Both the position numbers and the translations under genes were made by a program. From Roseobacter sp. (GTDB lineage: Bacteria; Pseudomonadota; Alphaproteobacteria; Rhodobacterales; Rhodobacteraceae), in contig JADFAE010000010.1 of assembly GCA_015665415.1 (NCBI GenBank), forward strand, positions 186,001-250,000: 64,000 nucleotides of DNA, given 5' to 3'. Under the pieces are notes generated by a model. That model saw only the letters and a list, made by a program, of their open reading frames with translations, was not told the DNA's origin and did no database searches. Shown here piece after piece: positions 35,550 through 45,384 of this stretch. Numbering within the stretch: position 1 is the stretch's first letter; every line of letters starts with the position of its first letter.

Positions 35550-36695
35550 TCAGCCGCGCGCCGCCATAAAGGCTTTCAGCCGCGCCAGTCCTTCCTCGAT
35601 ATCCGCGGTGGAGCGGGCATAGGAAAAGCGCAGGGTCGTGGCCCCGCGGGCGGGGTCGAAATCCAGCCCCGGTGTCACCGCAACACCCGCGCTTTCAAGG
35701 ATTTCCGCCGCAAAGGCGCGGCTGTCTGATGTCAGCTCCGAAACATCAGCATAGACATAAAACGCACCATCCGGTGGTGCGATCCGGTCAAACCCTGCCT
35801 GCGGCAGCCCGTCGAGCATCAGCTGGCGATTGCGGGCATAAACGGCAAGGTTTTCACGCATTTCATCCTGACACTCCAGCGCCGCCAGTGCTGCCACCTG
35901 GCTGGCGTGCGGCGCGCAGATGAACATGTTCTGGGCCAGGCGTTCGATCACCCGCACGTGATCCTCAGGCACCACCATCCACCCCGCCCGCCAGCCGGTC
36001 ATGGAAAAGAACTTTGAAAAGGAATTGATCACATAGCAGTCATCCGTCAGCTCAAGCGCGGTCACCGCCTTGGCCTCATATTCCAGCCCGTGATAGATCT
36101 CGTCCGAAATGAAGGAGGCGCCCTGATCCCGGGCGGCATCGATCAGATTTCCCATCGCCGCGTGATCCAACATGGTCCCGGTTGGATTGCCCGGCGAGGC
36201 CACCATCAGGCCCGCAAGATCCAACCCTTGCAGATCCGCTGCCACGGGCTGCAGCCGATTTTCGGGTGCCGTCTGAATATCCACCGGTGTCAGCCCCAGC
36301 GCCCTGAGGATCTGGCGATAAGAGGGGTATCCCGGTGCGCCGATCCCAATCCGGTCGCCACTGTCGAACAGGGCCGTAAAGCTGAGCAGAAACGCCCCGG
36401 AAGAGCCCGGTGTCACCACCACCCGATCCGGGTTCAGATCCACATTGTACCATTCGCCATAGAGCTGGGCGATGCGTTTGCGTAGAGCAGGCAGACCCAG
36501 CGCAACGGTATAGCCCAAGGCGTTGTTTTCCAGGGCATCCGCCAGCGCACGCCGCGCCGCCATCGGGGCACCGGTTGCGGGCTGTCCGACCTCCATGTGA
36601 ATGATGTGGCGGCCGTCTTCCTCGGCCTGGCGGGCGGCCTCCATCACATCCATCACAATGAAGGGATCAACCTGTGACCTGCTTGAGTTTCGCAT
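35550..36695 (-). CDS. PLP-dependent aminotransferase, class I/II
   Basis: A 381-residue fold-type I aminotransferase. The PLP Lys is in INSFSKFFSMTGWRAGWMV (about residue 226), with the Asn in VASPGNPTGTML, the Asp/Tyr in FISDEIYHGLEYE and the substrate carboxylate Arg near the C-terminus in TTLRFSYARS. The amino acid used cannot be read from sequence. ATG 36695 has GGGAGATCAGC upstream. The start lies only 22 bp from the divergent protease start, so the promoters of both genes must sit inside each other's coding region or be very compact. Confidence 0.88.
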   Translation of the reverse strand: MRNSSRSQVDPFIVMDVMEAARQAEEDGRHIIHMEVGQPATGAPMAARRALADALENNALGYTVALGLPALRKRIAQLYGEWYNVDLNPDRVVVTPGSSGAFLLSFTALFDSGDRIGIGAPGYPSYRQILRALGLTPVDIQTAPENRLQPVAADLQGLDLAGLMVASPGNPTGTMLDHAAMGNLIDAARDQGASFISDEIYHGLEYEAKAVTALELTDDCYVINSFSKFFSMTGWRAGWMVVPEDHVRVIERLAQNMFICAPHASQVAALAALECQDEMRENLAVYARNRQLMLDGLPQAGFDRIAPPDGAFYVYADVSELTSDSRAFAAEILESAGVAVTPGLDFDPARGATTLRFSYARSTADIEEGLARLKAFMAARG

Positions 36696-36717
36696 GCTGA
36701 TCTCCCATGGTGCGCGC

Positions 36718-38070
36718 ATGACCTTTGACCGTTTCTGCCGACTGGCGTCAATCCCAGCTTTGGCCCTTTGCCTTCTGGCCTATACAGCCACCTGCCTGCA
36801 GGCGGCTTCGATCAGATTGTTGCGCGATCCCGACATCGAGCACGGGTTGTCACAACTGGCCGCGCCGGTGCTGCGAGCCGCCGGGCTGAATGCCAAGCGG
36901 GTTCGGGTGCTGGTGGTGGACGATTCCTCCTTCAACGCCTTTGTCATCGATAGCCGCACCATTTTTGTGAACTACGGGCTGATCCTCAAGGTCACCAGCC
37001 CCGAGATGCTGCAGGCGGTGATCGCCCATGAAGCCGCACATATCACCAATGGCCATCTGGCCCGGCGCATGCAGAACCAACGCTCTGCGGGGTCGGCAGC
37101 GGGCCTGGGCCTTGCCCTTGCGGTCATCGCCGCCGCCGCCGGTGCTGGCGAGGCGGCGGGCGGCATCGCCATTGGCAGCCAGACCTCCGCCCTGCGCGGG
37201 TTCCTTTCACATACCCGGGCAGAGGAATCCTCGGCCGACCGGGCCGCCGCCAGTTTCCTCAAATCTGCAGGGATCAGCCCACAGGGATTGGTGGATGTGC
37301 ACCGGATTTTTGCCGGCCAGGAGGTGCTGAGCATCGCCAATCAGGACCCCTACATGCGTTCGCATCCGCTGAGCCGGGATCGGATTCGCGCAGCACAGGC
37401 CTTTGTTGCCACCTATGGCGATACCAGTAGCCCTAACCCGCAGGCCGACTATTGGTTTGCCAGGCTGCGCGGCAAGCTCTCAGCTTTTACCCGCTCGCCA
37501 AAATGGAGCCTGCGCCGCGCCAAGGAAGAAACGCACAAGGACATTCGCCTGATGCGCCAGGCCATTGCCTATCATCGCCGAAATGATTTGGGAAAAGCGC
37601 TCAAGGCCATAGATAGCGCCCTCTCCATCCGCCCAAATGATGCGTTTTATCATGAGCTTAAGGGCCAAATTCTGTTTGAAAACCGCCGCTGGGCCAATGC
37701 GCAGGCCAGCTATGGGCGTGCGGTGCAGCTGGCCCCCTCGGATGCACTAATCCTGGCCAGCTATGGGCGTGCGCAATTGGCGGCGGGAGCGGTCAAACCC
37801 GCAATCAGGACCATGGAGAAATCACGCAGCCTGGATTTTCGCAACACATTGCTGTTGCGGGACATGTCCCAGGCCTATGCCAAACTGGGCCAAAGCGGCT
37901 TGGCTGCCCTGGTCACCGCCGAACGCTATGCCCTTGTTGGGCGATTGGATGATGCTGGCCTTCATGCTAAACGTGCCACTGCGCTGTTGCCGCGCGGCTC
38001 CGCCACCTGGCGGCGGGCACAGGATGTATTGTTGGCTTTTGAACAAAGTCAGAAAAGGAACAGAAGATGA
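36718..38070 (+). CDS. M48 family metalloprotease with TPR-like tail (BepA-like)
   Basis: A 450-residue exported protein with a signal peptide (about residues 1-28, ending near LQAAS). The zinc motif HEAAH is in VIAHEAAHITNGHLARR (about residue 104) and the third ligand Glu in TRAEESSADRAAASF. The second half (about 290-440) consists of helical TPR-like repeats (ALKAIDSALSIRPNDAFYHE). BepA proteins control outer-membrane protein assembly. ATG 36718 is the most sensible start; the region before it overlaps the divergent aminotransferase. The end overlaps the next gene (ATGA). Confidence 0.88.
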   Translation: MTFDRFCRLASIPALALCLLAYTATCLQAASIRLLRDPDIEHGLSQLAAPVLRAAGLNAKRVRVLVVDDSSFNAFVIDSRTIFVNYGLILKVTSPEMLQAVIAHEAAHITNGHLARRMQNQRSAGSAAGLGLALAVIAAAAGAGEAAGGIAIGSQTSALRGFLSHTRAEESSADRAAASFLKSAGISPQGLVDVHRIFAGQEVLSIANQDPYMRSHPLSRDRIRAAQAFVATYGDTSSPNPQADYWFARLRGKLSAFTRSPKWSLRRAKEETHKDIRLMRQAIAYHRRNDLGKALKAIDSALSIRPNDAFYHELKGQILFENRRWANAQASYGRAVQLAPSDALILASYGRAQLAAGAVKPAIRTMEKSRSLDFRNTLLLRDMSQAYAKLGQSGLAALVTAERYALVGRLDDAGLHAKRATALLPRGSATWRRAQDVLLAFEQSQKRNRR

Positions 38071-38837
38071 GATCTCTTTCACGCCTGGCCACAGGGGCCG
38101 CAACCGCTTTGGCTCTGGTGCTGGGCACAGCTCCGGCACAGGCTTTTGACCCCGCCGCCATGTCTGATGCGGAACGAGCGGCCTTTGGGGCCCAGGTGCG
38201 CGCCTATCTGATGGAAAACCCGAAGGTGATCCTGGACGCCGTCAATCTGCTGGAACAGCAGCAAGCGGCGGCAGAGGCCAGCCGTGACGAGGATATGATC
38301 GCGGCCAATCTCGAGGCGCTGCACAACGATGGTTACTCCTGGGTTGGCGGCAATCCCGACGGTGACATCACCCTGGTCGAATTCATGGACTACCGCTGTG
38401 GCTATTGCCGCAAGGCCGCGCCCGAAGTGGCCAAGCTGTTGCAGGCCGACGGCAATATCCGATTGATCGTCAAAGAGTTCCCCATCCTGGGTGAGGCCTC
38501 GGTCTATGCCTCCCGCTTTGCCGTGGCCGCCAAACAAGTAGGCGGTGACGACGCCTACAAACAGGTGCACGAAGCCCTGATCGAATTGGGCGCAGAGCCC
38601 AACGAGGTGACCCTGCGCCGCCTGGCCGAGGGGCTGTCGCTGGATGCGGATACCATTCTGGCCACTATGGATTCTGATGCGGTCACGCAGGAGCTGATGC
38701 AGACCCGCGCCCTGGCGCAGAACCTGGCAATTTCCGGTACTCCAACCTTTGTCCTGGGCGATCAATTGCTGCGCGGCTATCTGCCCGCCGATCAGATGAA
38801 GATCATCGTGGATGCGCAGCGCGAAGAAAACAGCTGA
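38067..38837 (+). CDS. DsbA family thiol-disulfide protein
   Basis: A 256-residue periplasmic thioredoxin-fold protein with a Sec signal peptide (MRSLSRLATGAATALALVLG, cleavage near AQA-FD). An N-terminal helical section precedes the active site CGYC in FMDYRCGYCRKAAPEVAKLL (about residue 110). The cis-Pro motif is in ISGTPTFVLGDQ. The length and the N-terminal extension resemble Com1/ScsC-like proteins rather than classic DsbA. It is coupled to the M48 protease gene by a 4-bp overlap, suggesting a shared role in envelope protein quality. Confidence 0.88.
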   Translation: MRSLSRLATGAATALALVLGTAPAQAFDPAAMSDAERAAFGAQVRAYLMENPKVILDAVNLLEQQQAAAEASRDEDMIAANLEALHNDGYSWVGGNPDGDITLVEFMDYRCGYCRKAAPEVAKLLQADGNIRLIVKEFPILGEASVYASRFAVAAKQVGGDDAYKQVHEALIELGAEPNEVTLRRLAEGLSLDADTILATMDSDAVTQELMQTRALAQNLAISGTPTFVLGDQLLRGYLPADQMKIIVDAQREENS

Positions 38838-38867
38838 TCCCTGCCCCGTCATAGGCTCACGAACAGC

Positions 38868-38892
38868 AAGGGCGTCGCGTTGGCGCCCTTTG
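38868..38892. terminator. Hairpin between the convergent dsbA-like gene and ispG
   Basis: AAGGGCG (38868-38874) pairs with CGCCCTT (38884-38890), followed by TGTCGTCTTG. It lies between two converging genes and could serve both directions. Confidence 0.6.
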
Positions 38893-38930
38893 TCGTCTTG
38901 GTCATTTGGGAATGATCCGGCGTCGGCGCC

Positions 38931-40052
38931 TTATTCTGCGCTGGCCTCTGCCGCCTCGATTTGCGCCGCCTTTTTCTCGACCTCTTCGACGATGTGATCA
39001 ACCATGGCCTCGTTGCTCATCTTGTGGCTGGCCTTGCCCGCCAGATAGACCATCCCCGACCCGGCCCCGCCGCCGGTAAAGCCAACATCGGTCATCAGCG
39101 CCTCGCCGGGGCCATTCACCACACAGCCAATGATCGACAGGCTGAGCGGGGTGTGGATATGGGCCAGACGTTCTTCCAGCGCCTCAACAGTCTTGATCAC
39201 GTTGAACCCCTGGCGCGCGCAGGAGGGGCAGGAGATGATATTGACGCCGCGATGACGCAGGCCCAGCGATTTGAGGATCTCAAAGCCGACCTTGACCTCT
39301 TCGACCGGATCCGCCGAGAGGCTGACCCGCAGCGTGTCGCCAATGCCCATCCACAGCAACTGCCCCAGGCCAATGGCCGATTTGATGGTGCCAGAAACAA
39401 AGCCGCCTGCCTCAGTGACGCCGATATGGATCGGCGCATCGGTGGCATCGGCCAGCTGCATATAGGCGGCCGCCGTCATAAAGACATCAGAGGCCTTGAG
39501 CGAAATCTTGAAATTATGGAAGTCGTGGTCCTGCAGGATCTTGATATGGTCCAGCCCGCTTTCCACCATGGCATCGGGACAGGGCTCTGCGTATTTGTCC
39601 AACAGGTGTTTTTCCAAAGAGCCAGCGTTGACGCCAATGCGAATGGCGCAGTCATGGTCGCGCGCCGCCTTGATCACTTCGGCAACCCGCTTTTCATCGC
39701 CAATATTTCCGGGATTGATGCGCAGACAGGCGGCCCCGGCCTCGGCGGCCTCGATGCCGCGTTTGTAGTGAAAATGAATATCCGCGATGATCGGAACCGG
39801 GCTTTCGGCAACAATTTCCTTCAGGGCCTTGGAAGAAGCCTCATCCGGCACCGAGATCCGCACCAGATCGGCCCCGGCCTCGGCAGCGGCCTGGACCTGC
39901 GCGATGGTGGCTGCAACATCGGTGGTCAGCGTATTGGTCATGGTCTGCACCGCGATGGGCGCGTCGCCACCAATGGCCACCTTGCCGACATGGATCTGGC
40001 GGCTTTTGCGGCGCTCAATATTGCGCCAGGGGCGAATGTGATTCATCGACAT
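38931..40052 (-). CDS. ispG: 4-hydroxy-3-methylbut-2-enyl diphosphate synthase (flavodoxin/ferredoxin)
   Basis: A 373-residue 4Fe-4S enzyme of the MEP isoprenoid pathway that converts the cyclic diphosphate MEcPP to HMBPP. It has a TIM-barrel N-terminal domain ([35 protein letters not shown]) and a C-terminal Fe-S domain with Cys ligands in [14 protein letters not shown] and [12 protein letters not shown]. Two close ATG codons (40052 and 40046) are possible starts; the frame open further upstream is not conserved-looking. It follows the RodZ-like gene, a common neighbour pair in alphaproteobacteria. Confidence 0.95.
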   Translation of the reverse strand: MSMNHIRPWRNIERRKSRQIHVGKVAIGGDAPIAVQTMTNTLTTDVAATIAQVQAAAEAGADLVRISVPDEASSKALKEIVAESPVPIIADIHFHYKRGIEAAEAGAACLRINPGNIGDEKRVAEVIKAARDHDCAIRIGVNAGSLEKHLLDKYAEPCPDAMVESGLDHIKILQDHDFHNFKISLKASDVFMTAAAYMQLADATDAPIHIGVTEAGGFVSGTIKSAIGLGQLLWMGIGDTLRVSLSADPVEEVKVGFEILKSLGLRHRGVNIISCPSCARQGFNVIKTVEALEERLAHIHTPLSLSIIGCVVNGPGEALMTDVGFTGGGAGSGMVYLAGKASHKMSNEAMVDHIVEEVEKKAAQIEAAEASAE

Positions 40053-40218
40053 GCAGGCTGATCCCGGTTGATCCTCGTTGCCTGTTAGATACGGTCTTGG
40101 CCGCAGGGCTGCAATGGGGCTGCGCTGATGCACAGCCAGCCAAAGCGTTTTCTTTTCAGACCGGGAGCAGAACAGCGGCCAGCGAGAGGCTGGCCGCATT
40201 CAAAATCTTGTCCGCAGG

Positions 40219-41424
40219 TTACTCGGAAACAGGTTCGGAGGTCTGCAATTGCGCCACCATGATGGCCAGAGCGCTGTTCTTCACATCCGACAGATCAGCG
40301 ATTTCAAACCGATCCAGTACGCCGTCCACCGACAGGTCGACGTTTTTGCTCACCTGGCCGCGCGCGCCCACCGGGCCAAAATGGCTGCCATTGACGGCAA
40401 AATAGAGCGCGCCGCTCTCGCCAGTGCGCAGCCTGGGTGCCTCTTCGGTCAGGGGCACCGAGAACACGTCACCCGCATTCATGATGGCCTCATAGATGAC
40501 GGAACCATCCGCCGCTGTCACCTGCACCCAGGAGGGGCGCACTGCAACCATTTCAACACCGGGAGATACGGTCTCGACCACCTGAGGCACCGGCCCTGCC
40601 GCAGGCAGGCTTGCGGCGGCAAGCGTGAGGCTGGGTAGTTCAGGCACGGCAAAATTGCCCAGGCTTTGCGGATCCAAGGTGGCAATCGGCGCATCACGCG
40701 CCGTCAGCACCGGAACATCCAAGGCCTGCGGGCGATACAGACGGGCCAAGGCTTCGGCTGCCGGGTCCAGTTCAGCGCGAGCCAAAGCGGTCGCCCCCAG
40801 GTCCCGTTGCGCCGAACGCAGAGGATCGACATCGGCCAGAACCAATGGGGTCTGTTCGATGGGCGCAGTCTGCACCTGCTGCACCTCTTTGAGGATACTC
40901 CAGCCGCCATAACCAATCCCGCCGATCAGCGCCACAAGCACCATCAAAGAGCCAATGGCGCGTGGCTCAACCTGGCTCAGCAGGCCACCACTGTCAGGCG
41001 CAAAGGGAGTGGTCGAATTGGAAAACGCACCGCTGCCCAAACCGCCTGAAACAGGCAGTGCGGTTGACACAGGTCGGCGGGACGAGGCCTCGGACGACAT
41101 GCCATGGGCGACGGTAAAACCGCTTTCCCGGCAGAATGTTTCGAAAGCAACTTCGGGATCCATGTTCAAATAGCGCGCATAAGAGCGCACATATCCGGCG
41201 ATGAAACCTGGCGTGTCAAAAACGGAAGGGTCGGAATTCTCGATGGCAGCGACGTAGGAGGCCTTGATGCGGAGCTCTCGTTGAACATCCAGAAGGGATT
41301 TCCCCATGGTTGCCCGCTCACCGCGCATCATATCGCCAAGGCGCAGTTCATAGTCATCGAAGCTCTTGGGAGCAGAGGATTCCTCACGCTCCTTCGATTT
41401 GCGCAAAGTAAGGCGCCTAATCAT
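40219..41424 (-). CDS. RodZ-like protein (helix-turn-helix, one span, DUF4115)
   Basis: A 401-residue protein. A cytosolic helix-turn-helix domain (about 25-100, MRGERATMGKSLLDVQREL, IKASYVAAIENSDPSVFDTP) is followed by a single membrane span at about 155-178 (RAIGSLMVLVALIGGIGYGG), a Pro/Ala-rich linker and a periplasmic DUF4115 domain (about 295-375, SWVQVTAADGSVIYEAIMNA). This is the architecture of RodZ, which links MreB to the wall-synthesis machinery. A hairpin without T-run (40175-40197) lies between it and ispG. Confidence 0.85.
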   Translation of the reverse strand: MIRRLTLRKSKEREESSAPKSFDDYELRLGDMMRGERATMGKSLLDVQRELRIKASYVAAIENSDPSVFDTPGFIAGYVRSYARYLNMDPEVAFETFCRESGFTVAHGMSSEASSRRPVSTALPVSGGLGSGAFSNSTTPFAPDSGGLLSQVEPRAIGSLMVLVALIGGIGYGGWSILKEVQQVQTAPIEQTPLVLADVDPLRSAQRDLGATALARAELDPAAEALARLYRPQALDVPVLTARDAPIATLDPQSLGNFAVPELPSLTLAAASLPAAGPVPQVVETVSPGVEMVAVRPSWVQVTAADGSVIYEAIMNAGDVFSVPLTEEAPRLRTGESGALYFAVNGSHFGPVGARGQVSKNVDLSVDGVLDRFEIADLSDVKNSALAIMVAQLQTSEPVSE

Positions 41425-41548
41425 GCCCGCTGTCCCATCTTAACCTGCCGCATTTCGACAATTTGGCGCTGAGCGAATCACCCGATGAATCACCTGCGCC
41501 TTTTCATTGATGGAATCATAACACACTCAACTATTTTGAACACAAATC

Positions 41549-41587
41549 TGTGCGCTATCCCGCAAGTTCGGCACGATTTAGCGCACA
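41549..41587 (-). terminator. Inverted repeat over the hemA stop codon
   Basis: TGTGCGCTA (41549-41557) and TAGCGCACA (41579-41587) form a perfect 9-bp inverted repeat with a 21-base loop that includes the last hemA codons. On the minus strand it is followed by GATTTGTGTT. It may be a terminator that overlaps the gene end; the large loop makes this uncertain. Confidence 0.45.
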
Positions 41588-42790
41588 ATGCGACCACAGA
41601 CTGTCCATGGCCTGAACCAATTGGTCAATTTCCAGCGGACCGTGCACGGGAGACGGCGTAAACCGCAGGCGCTCAGTGCCACGCGGCACGGTTGGGTAAT
41701 TGATCGGTTGCGCATAGATTCCATAGTCTTCCAGCAAATGATCGCTCATGACTTTGGTATGAACCGGATCGCCCACCATCACCGGAACAATGTGACTGCC
41801 GTGGTCGATAATTGGCAGGCCCAGCCCCTTGAGGCGCAGTTTCAGCACCTTGGCCAGCTCCTGATGCTGCTGGCGCAGCTCGTCGTGCTCTTTCAGATAG
41901 GCCACCGAGGCCGCCGCCCCTGCTGCAACCGCAGGAGACAGCGAGGTGGTAAAGATAAAGCCCGGCGCATAAGAGCGAATTGCGTCACACATCTTGGCGC
42001 TGGCGGCGATGTAGCCCCCCATGACGCCAAAGGCCTTAGCCAGGGTTCCATTGATGATGTCGATACGATCCGCCAGATTGTCGCGCTCAGACACGCCACC
42101 ACCACGTGGACCATAAAGCCCGACCGCGTGGACCTCGTCGATATAGGTCAGCGCACCAAATTCATCGGCCAGATCACAAAGCTCTTCAATGGGGCCAAAA
42201 TCCCCATCCATGGAATAGACCGATTCAAAGGCAATGAGCTTGGGGGCCTCCGGATCATCCGCCTCCAACAGCTCACGCAGATGCGCCACATCATTGTGGC
42301 GGAAGATCCGTTTGGCCCCGCCATTGCGGCGCACGCCCTCGATCATCGAGGCATGGTTCAGCGCATCGGAATAGATGATCAGCCCGGGAAACAGTTTTGG
42401 CAGGGTCGAAAGCGTGGCGTCATTGGCGATATAGGCCGAGGTAAACAGCAGCGATGCCTCTTTGCCGTGCAAATCCGCCAGCTCCGCTTCCAGACGTTTA
42501 TGATAAACCGTGGTGCCCGAGATGTTGCGGGTGCCGCCAGAGCCGGCACCGGTGGCATCAATCGCCTCATGCATCGCCTCCAGCACAACCGGGTGCTGCC
42601 CCATGCCAAGATAGTCGTTGCCGCACCAAACGGTGATGTCACGCTTGGTCCCGTCGGGTTGGGTCCAGACCGCATGCGGAAAATGGCCGTTCTTGCGCTC
42701 GATGTCGATAAAGGTGCGATACCGCCCCTCATCATGCAGACGATCAATAGCGGCATCAAGTTTCGCGGAATAGTCCACCGGCTTCTCCAT
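41555..42790 (-). CDS. hemA: 5-aminolevulinate synthase
   Basis: A 411-residue PLP enzyme that condenses glycine and succinyl-CoA to 5-aminolevulinate, the first step of tetrapyrrole synthesis in alphaproteobacteria. The PLP Lys is in [20 protein letters not shown] (about 248). Other typical stretches are [28 protein letters not shown] and [18 protein letters not shown]. Length is normal. It is transcribed alone, with an FNR-type box about 150 bp upstream. No bacteriochlorophyll genes are in the window, so the isozyme may serve haem and vitamin B12 only. Confidence 0.95.
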   Translation of the reverse strand: MEKPVDYSAKLDAAIDRLHDEGRYRTFIDIERKNGHFPHAVWTQPDGTKRDITVWCGNDYLGMGQHPVVLEAMHEAIDATGAGSGGTRNISGTTVYHKRLEAELADLHGKEASLLFTSAYIANDATLSTLPKLFPGLIIYSDALNHASMIEGVRRNGGAKRIFRHNDVAHLRELLEADDPEAPKLIAFESVYSMDGDFGPIEELCDLADEFGALTYIDEVHAVGLYGPRGGGVSERDNLADRIDIINGTLAKAFGVMGGYIAASAKMCDAIRSYAPGFIFTTSLSPAVAAGAAASVAYLKEHDELRQQHQELAKVLKLRLKGLGLPIIDHGSHIVPVMVGDPVHTKVMSDHLLEDYGIYAQPINYPTVPRGTERLRFTPSPVHGPLEIDQLVQAMDSLWSHCALNRAELAG

Positions 42791-42903
42791 AGCTATCTTT
42801 GGCGCCTTAACTGAGCAGCGCGGGCTGTGTATCTTGGCAGTCGTCAGGGCTAATACCCATTCACGTTACTGAATAGGTACCAAATACGCATCTTTACATC
42901 AAC

Positions 42904-42945
42904 CGGATACGCAACCCTATCCTTAACGACTTTGATGCAGGTCAA
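42904..42945 (-). promoter_or_regulatory. FNR-type box and promoter of hemA
   Basis: TTGATGCAGGTCAA at 42932-42945 differs by one base from the FNR consensus TTGAT-N4-ATCAA. On the minus strand, TATCCG at 42904-42909 is placed as a -10 element would be for a class II site centred 41-42 bases before the start of transcription. hemA regulation by FnrL is established in Rhodobacter sphaeroides, which supports the reading. The rest of the 444-bp gap 42791-43234 holds no recognisable gene. Confidence 0.65.
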
Positions 42946-43234
42946 ATAGACCTATCGGAAAGCCTCAGCAAGAAGCCCTGCGTCCACTTTATACCCGAAT
43001 GCGCCACTTAGCCTGCGACAAAAAAGGCAAATGCAGCTTATTGGAAACCAAACAAATGGATTCGCCCCGCCTTCTTTGGAATGGCCCCGAGCGACTGAAA
43101 AAAGTTTCCCACCCTTGCAGCGCTGCAAAGCCCCTCTGCGCAATCTCCTTGCGGCAGATCTGGAACCTCTCATTTCCGCCTGCTAGGCTCCTGCATAATT
43201 AATCCTTTCATTCACCCAATTGCCGGAGACCCTC

Positions 43235-44623
43235 ATGTCGCTGAATGACGTGCTTGACCGCATTGACACCGATCTCGACGCCGCCACAGAGCGCCTGCTG
43301 GAGCTGCTGCGCATCCAGTCCATTTCCACAGACCCCGCCTTTAAGGCCGATTGCGACAAAGCCGCTGACTGGCTGGTGGCAGATCTGAACACAATTGGCA
43401 TCAAGGCCGAAAAACGCCCCACTCCCGGACATCCGATGGTGGTGGGCCATATCGGCGAGGAAAACACCGACGCCCCCCATGTGCTGTTTTATGGTCACTA
43501 CGACGTGCAGCCGGTGGATCCGCTGAGCCTCTGGACCACCCCGCCGTTTGAGCCGCGGCTGGAAGAGACCGACAATGGCACCGTCATCCGCGGTCGTGGC
43601 TCCTCGGACGACAAAGGCCAGTTGATGACCTTTGTCGAGGCCTGCCGCGCCTGGAAGGCCGTTCATGGCTCCCTGCCCTGCCGCATCACCTTTTTCTTTG
43701 AAGGCGAAGAAGAATCCGGCTCGCCGTCGCTGGTGCCTTTCATGGAAGAGCACGCCGCCGAGCTGAAAGCGGATGTCGCCCTGATCTGCGACACCTCCAT
43801 GGTGTCGCGCGGCGTGCCCTCGATTGCCTCGCAGCTGCGCGGCATGCTGAAGGATGAGTTCACCGTCGTCGGGCCCCGCATTGATCTGCACTCGGGCCAT
43901 TACGGCGGCCCCGGCCTCAACCCTCTGCGTGAGCTGTCCCGCATCGTTGCCTCCTTCTACGACGAAAACAGCGGTGCGGTTGCAGTCGAAGGCTTCTATG
44001 ATGGTGTGGCCCAGGTTCCGGCAGAGCTGCTGCGCCAATGGGAGGCCTCCGGTTTTGACGCCAAGGACTATCTCGACAATGCCGGCTACAGTCAGGCCCA
44101 TGGCGAAAAAGACTACTCCATACTTGAACAGCAATGGGCCCGCCCAACGCTGGAGGTGAACGGTCTATGGGGTGGCTACAATGGTGCGGGTTCCAAGACC
44201 GTGATCCCCTCTGAGGCCCATTGCAAGATCACCTGCCGCCTGGTGGGCGACATGGACCCCGACGCTCTGCGCAACAACATCCGCAAACACGTCGAGGCCC
44301 AGCTCAAACCCGACTGCAAGATCATCTGGGACAATGACCTGGAAGGGTCACGCGCCTCGGTGATGGATATCACCCGCCCCGAGTTCGAGGCCGCCCGTGG
44401 CGCCCTGAGTGATGAGTGGAACCGCGAAGCTGTATTCTGCGGTATGGGCGGGTCGATCCCGATTGCCGGCTTCTTCAAATCCATTTTGGGCATGGAATCG
44501 ATGTTGGTGGGCTACGCCAATGACGATGACGCCATTCACTCCCCCAACGAGAAATATGACCTCAAGAGCTTTCACAAAGGCATGCGGTCCTGGGCCCGTA
44601 TCCTGGACGCTCTGACGAAATAG
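43235..44623 (+). CDS. M20 family dipeptidase/metallopeptidase
   Basis: A 462-residue cytosolic di-zinc hydrolase. Metal and catalytic residues are visible in LFYGHYDVQPVDP (His and Asp, about residue 86), RGSSDDKGQ (bridging Asp) and FFFEGEEESGSPSL (Glu-Glu). The dimerisation domain follows (about 190-350), then AVFCGMGGSIPIAGFF and the final metal-ligand His in DDDAIHSPNEKYDL. It resembles the M20 dipeptidases of the PepV/CPG2-like 'PRK08201' type; the true substrate is unknown. ATG 43235 follows GGAGACCCTC. A strong terminator hairpin lies behind. Confidence 0.92.
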   Translation: MSLNDVLDRIDTDLDAATERLLELLRIQSISTDPAFKADCDKAADWLVADLNTIGIKAEKRPTPGHPMVVGHIGEENTDAPHVLFYGHYDVQPVDPLSLWTTPPFEPRLEETDNGTVIRGRGSSDDKGQLMTFVEACRAWKAVHGSLPCRITFFFEGEEESGSPSLVPFMEEHAAELKADVALICDTSMVSRGVPSIASQLRGMLKDEFTVVGPRIDLHSGHYGGPGLNPLRELSRIVASFYDENSGAVAVEGFYDGVAQVPAELLRQWEASGFDAKDYLDNAGYSQAHGEKDYSILEQQWARPTLEVNGLWGGYNGAGSKTVIPSEAHCKITCRLVGDMDPDALRNNIRKHVEAQLKPDCKIIWDNDLEGSRASVMDITRPEFEAARGALSDEWNREAVFCGMGGSIPIAGFFKSILGMESMLVGYANDDDAIHSPNEKYDLKSFHKGMRSWARILDALTK

Positions 44624-44630
44624 GCAGACT

Positions 44631-44665
44631 GCGGGCGGAATCACCCTGCGGTTCCGCCCGCTTGT
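44631..44665 (+). terminator. Hairpin terminator after the M20 peptidase gene
   Basis: GCGGGCGGAA (44631-44640) pairs perfectly with TTCCGCCCGC (44652-44661) and is followed by TTGTC. Confidence 0.75.
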
Positions 44666-44874
44666 CAAATCCCTAGGTTCCCAATGGGACGCCTGTGGAA
44701 TTCGCCTCATTCTTCCCCGCATTGAATGTCACAAATCGCACAACCGCGTAGATGGTTTGGGCGGACAAATTTCGTGCGATATGGGCGCAAATTGCGCCAT
44801 CTCTTTAGAATTGCTTATCGGAATACCGCGATACTGCCACGGAACGCGTGAATAATTATGCATGGAGACGAGTA

Positions 44875-45096
44875 ATGCCGCAAAGTAAATTCAAACGCCC
44901 AGCAGGCTTCGAGGGCACCCAGAGCGACCCTGAGGAAAGCTACCGCGCAGGCTACCAACACGGGGTACGCGTCTTGCTACGGCACCTTGAATCCGAGCCG
45001 CATCCGGACATGGAACATCTGAAAAAATGGCTAGATGTCGATCTGACATCCTGGCGTCACGACACTCAGGCAGAGCCGGTCCCCCCAGCCCCGTAG
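44875..45096 (+). CDS. Small hypothetical protein
   Basis: A 73-residue soluble protein (MPQSKFKRPAGFEGTQSDPE, then SYRAGYQHGVRVLLRHLE and a Pro-rich tail). GGAGACGAG lies ideally before ATG 44875, which supports translation. No domain is recognised. It lies just upstream of a tRNA-Asp cluster; the following 165 bp (45097-45261) show no further gene. Confidence 0.6.
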   Translation: MPQSKFKRPAGFEGTQSDPEESYRAGYQHGVRVLLRHLESEPHPDMEHLKKWLDVDLTSWRHDTQAEPVPPAP

Positions 45097-45261
45097 GGCT
45101 TTCTCGTGAGGTCTACGACGGGATAGCGCGCCGCTTGTGCGCGCTCCCGCGAACATTTCCATGTGCACGCAGAAGAACCCCAAAGCAAAAGACCCCAAGA
45201 ACAGGCACCTGCAGCTTCAGTTTCCAGGCCTAGGATTGGTGTAATCTTGGAACATGAAAAG

Positions 45262-45338
45262 TGGCGCGGTTGACGGGGCTCGAACCCGCGACCCCCGGCG
45301 TGACAGGCCGGTACTCTAACCAGCTGAGCTACAACCGC
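45262..45338 (-). tRNA. tRNA-Asp (GTC), copy 1
   Basis: Minus-strand cloverleaf with acceptor GCGGTTG/CAACCGC, anticodon loop CTGTCAC (anticodon GTC), T-loop GGTTCGAGCCC, discriminator G and encoded CCA. 77 bases. Confidence 0.97.
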
Positions 45339-45384
45339 GCATCTATGCCTTTTCAGGCAACCCTTTCGGGCAATCAAAGAAAAG

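Noticed and set aside
38961-40061. A 366-codon open frame antisense to ispG
   Set aside because: It exactly shadows a well-conserved gene and shows no motif.
40175-40197. Hairpin GCGGCCAGC/GCTGGCCGC between the RodZ-like gene and ispG as a terminator
   Set aside because: There is no T-run, and the two genes are usually co-transcribed; it was left as a remark in the RodZ-like entry.
41588-42814. A 408-codon open frame antisense to hemA
   Set aside because: A shadow of hemA with a His/Arg-rich translation and no ribosome site.
42952-43173. A 73-codon minus-strand frame in the hemA upstream region
   Set aside because: No ribosome site and no protein-like pattern; it overlaps the shared control region of hemA and the M20 peptidase gene.
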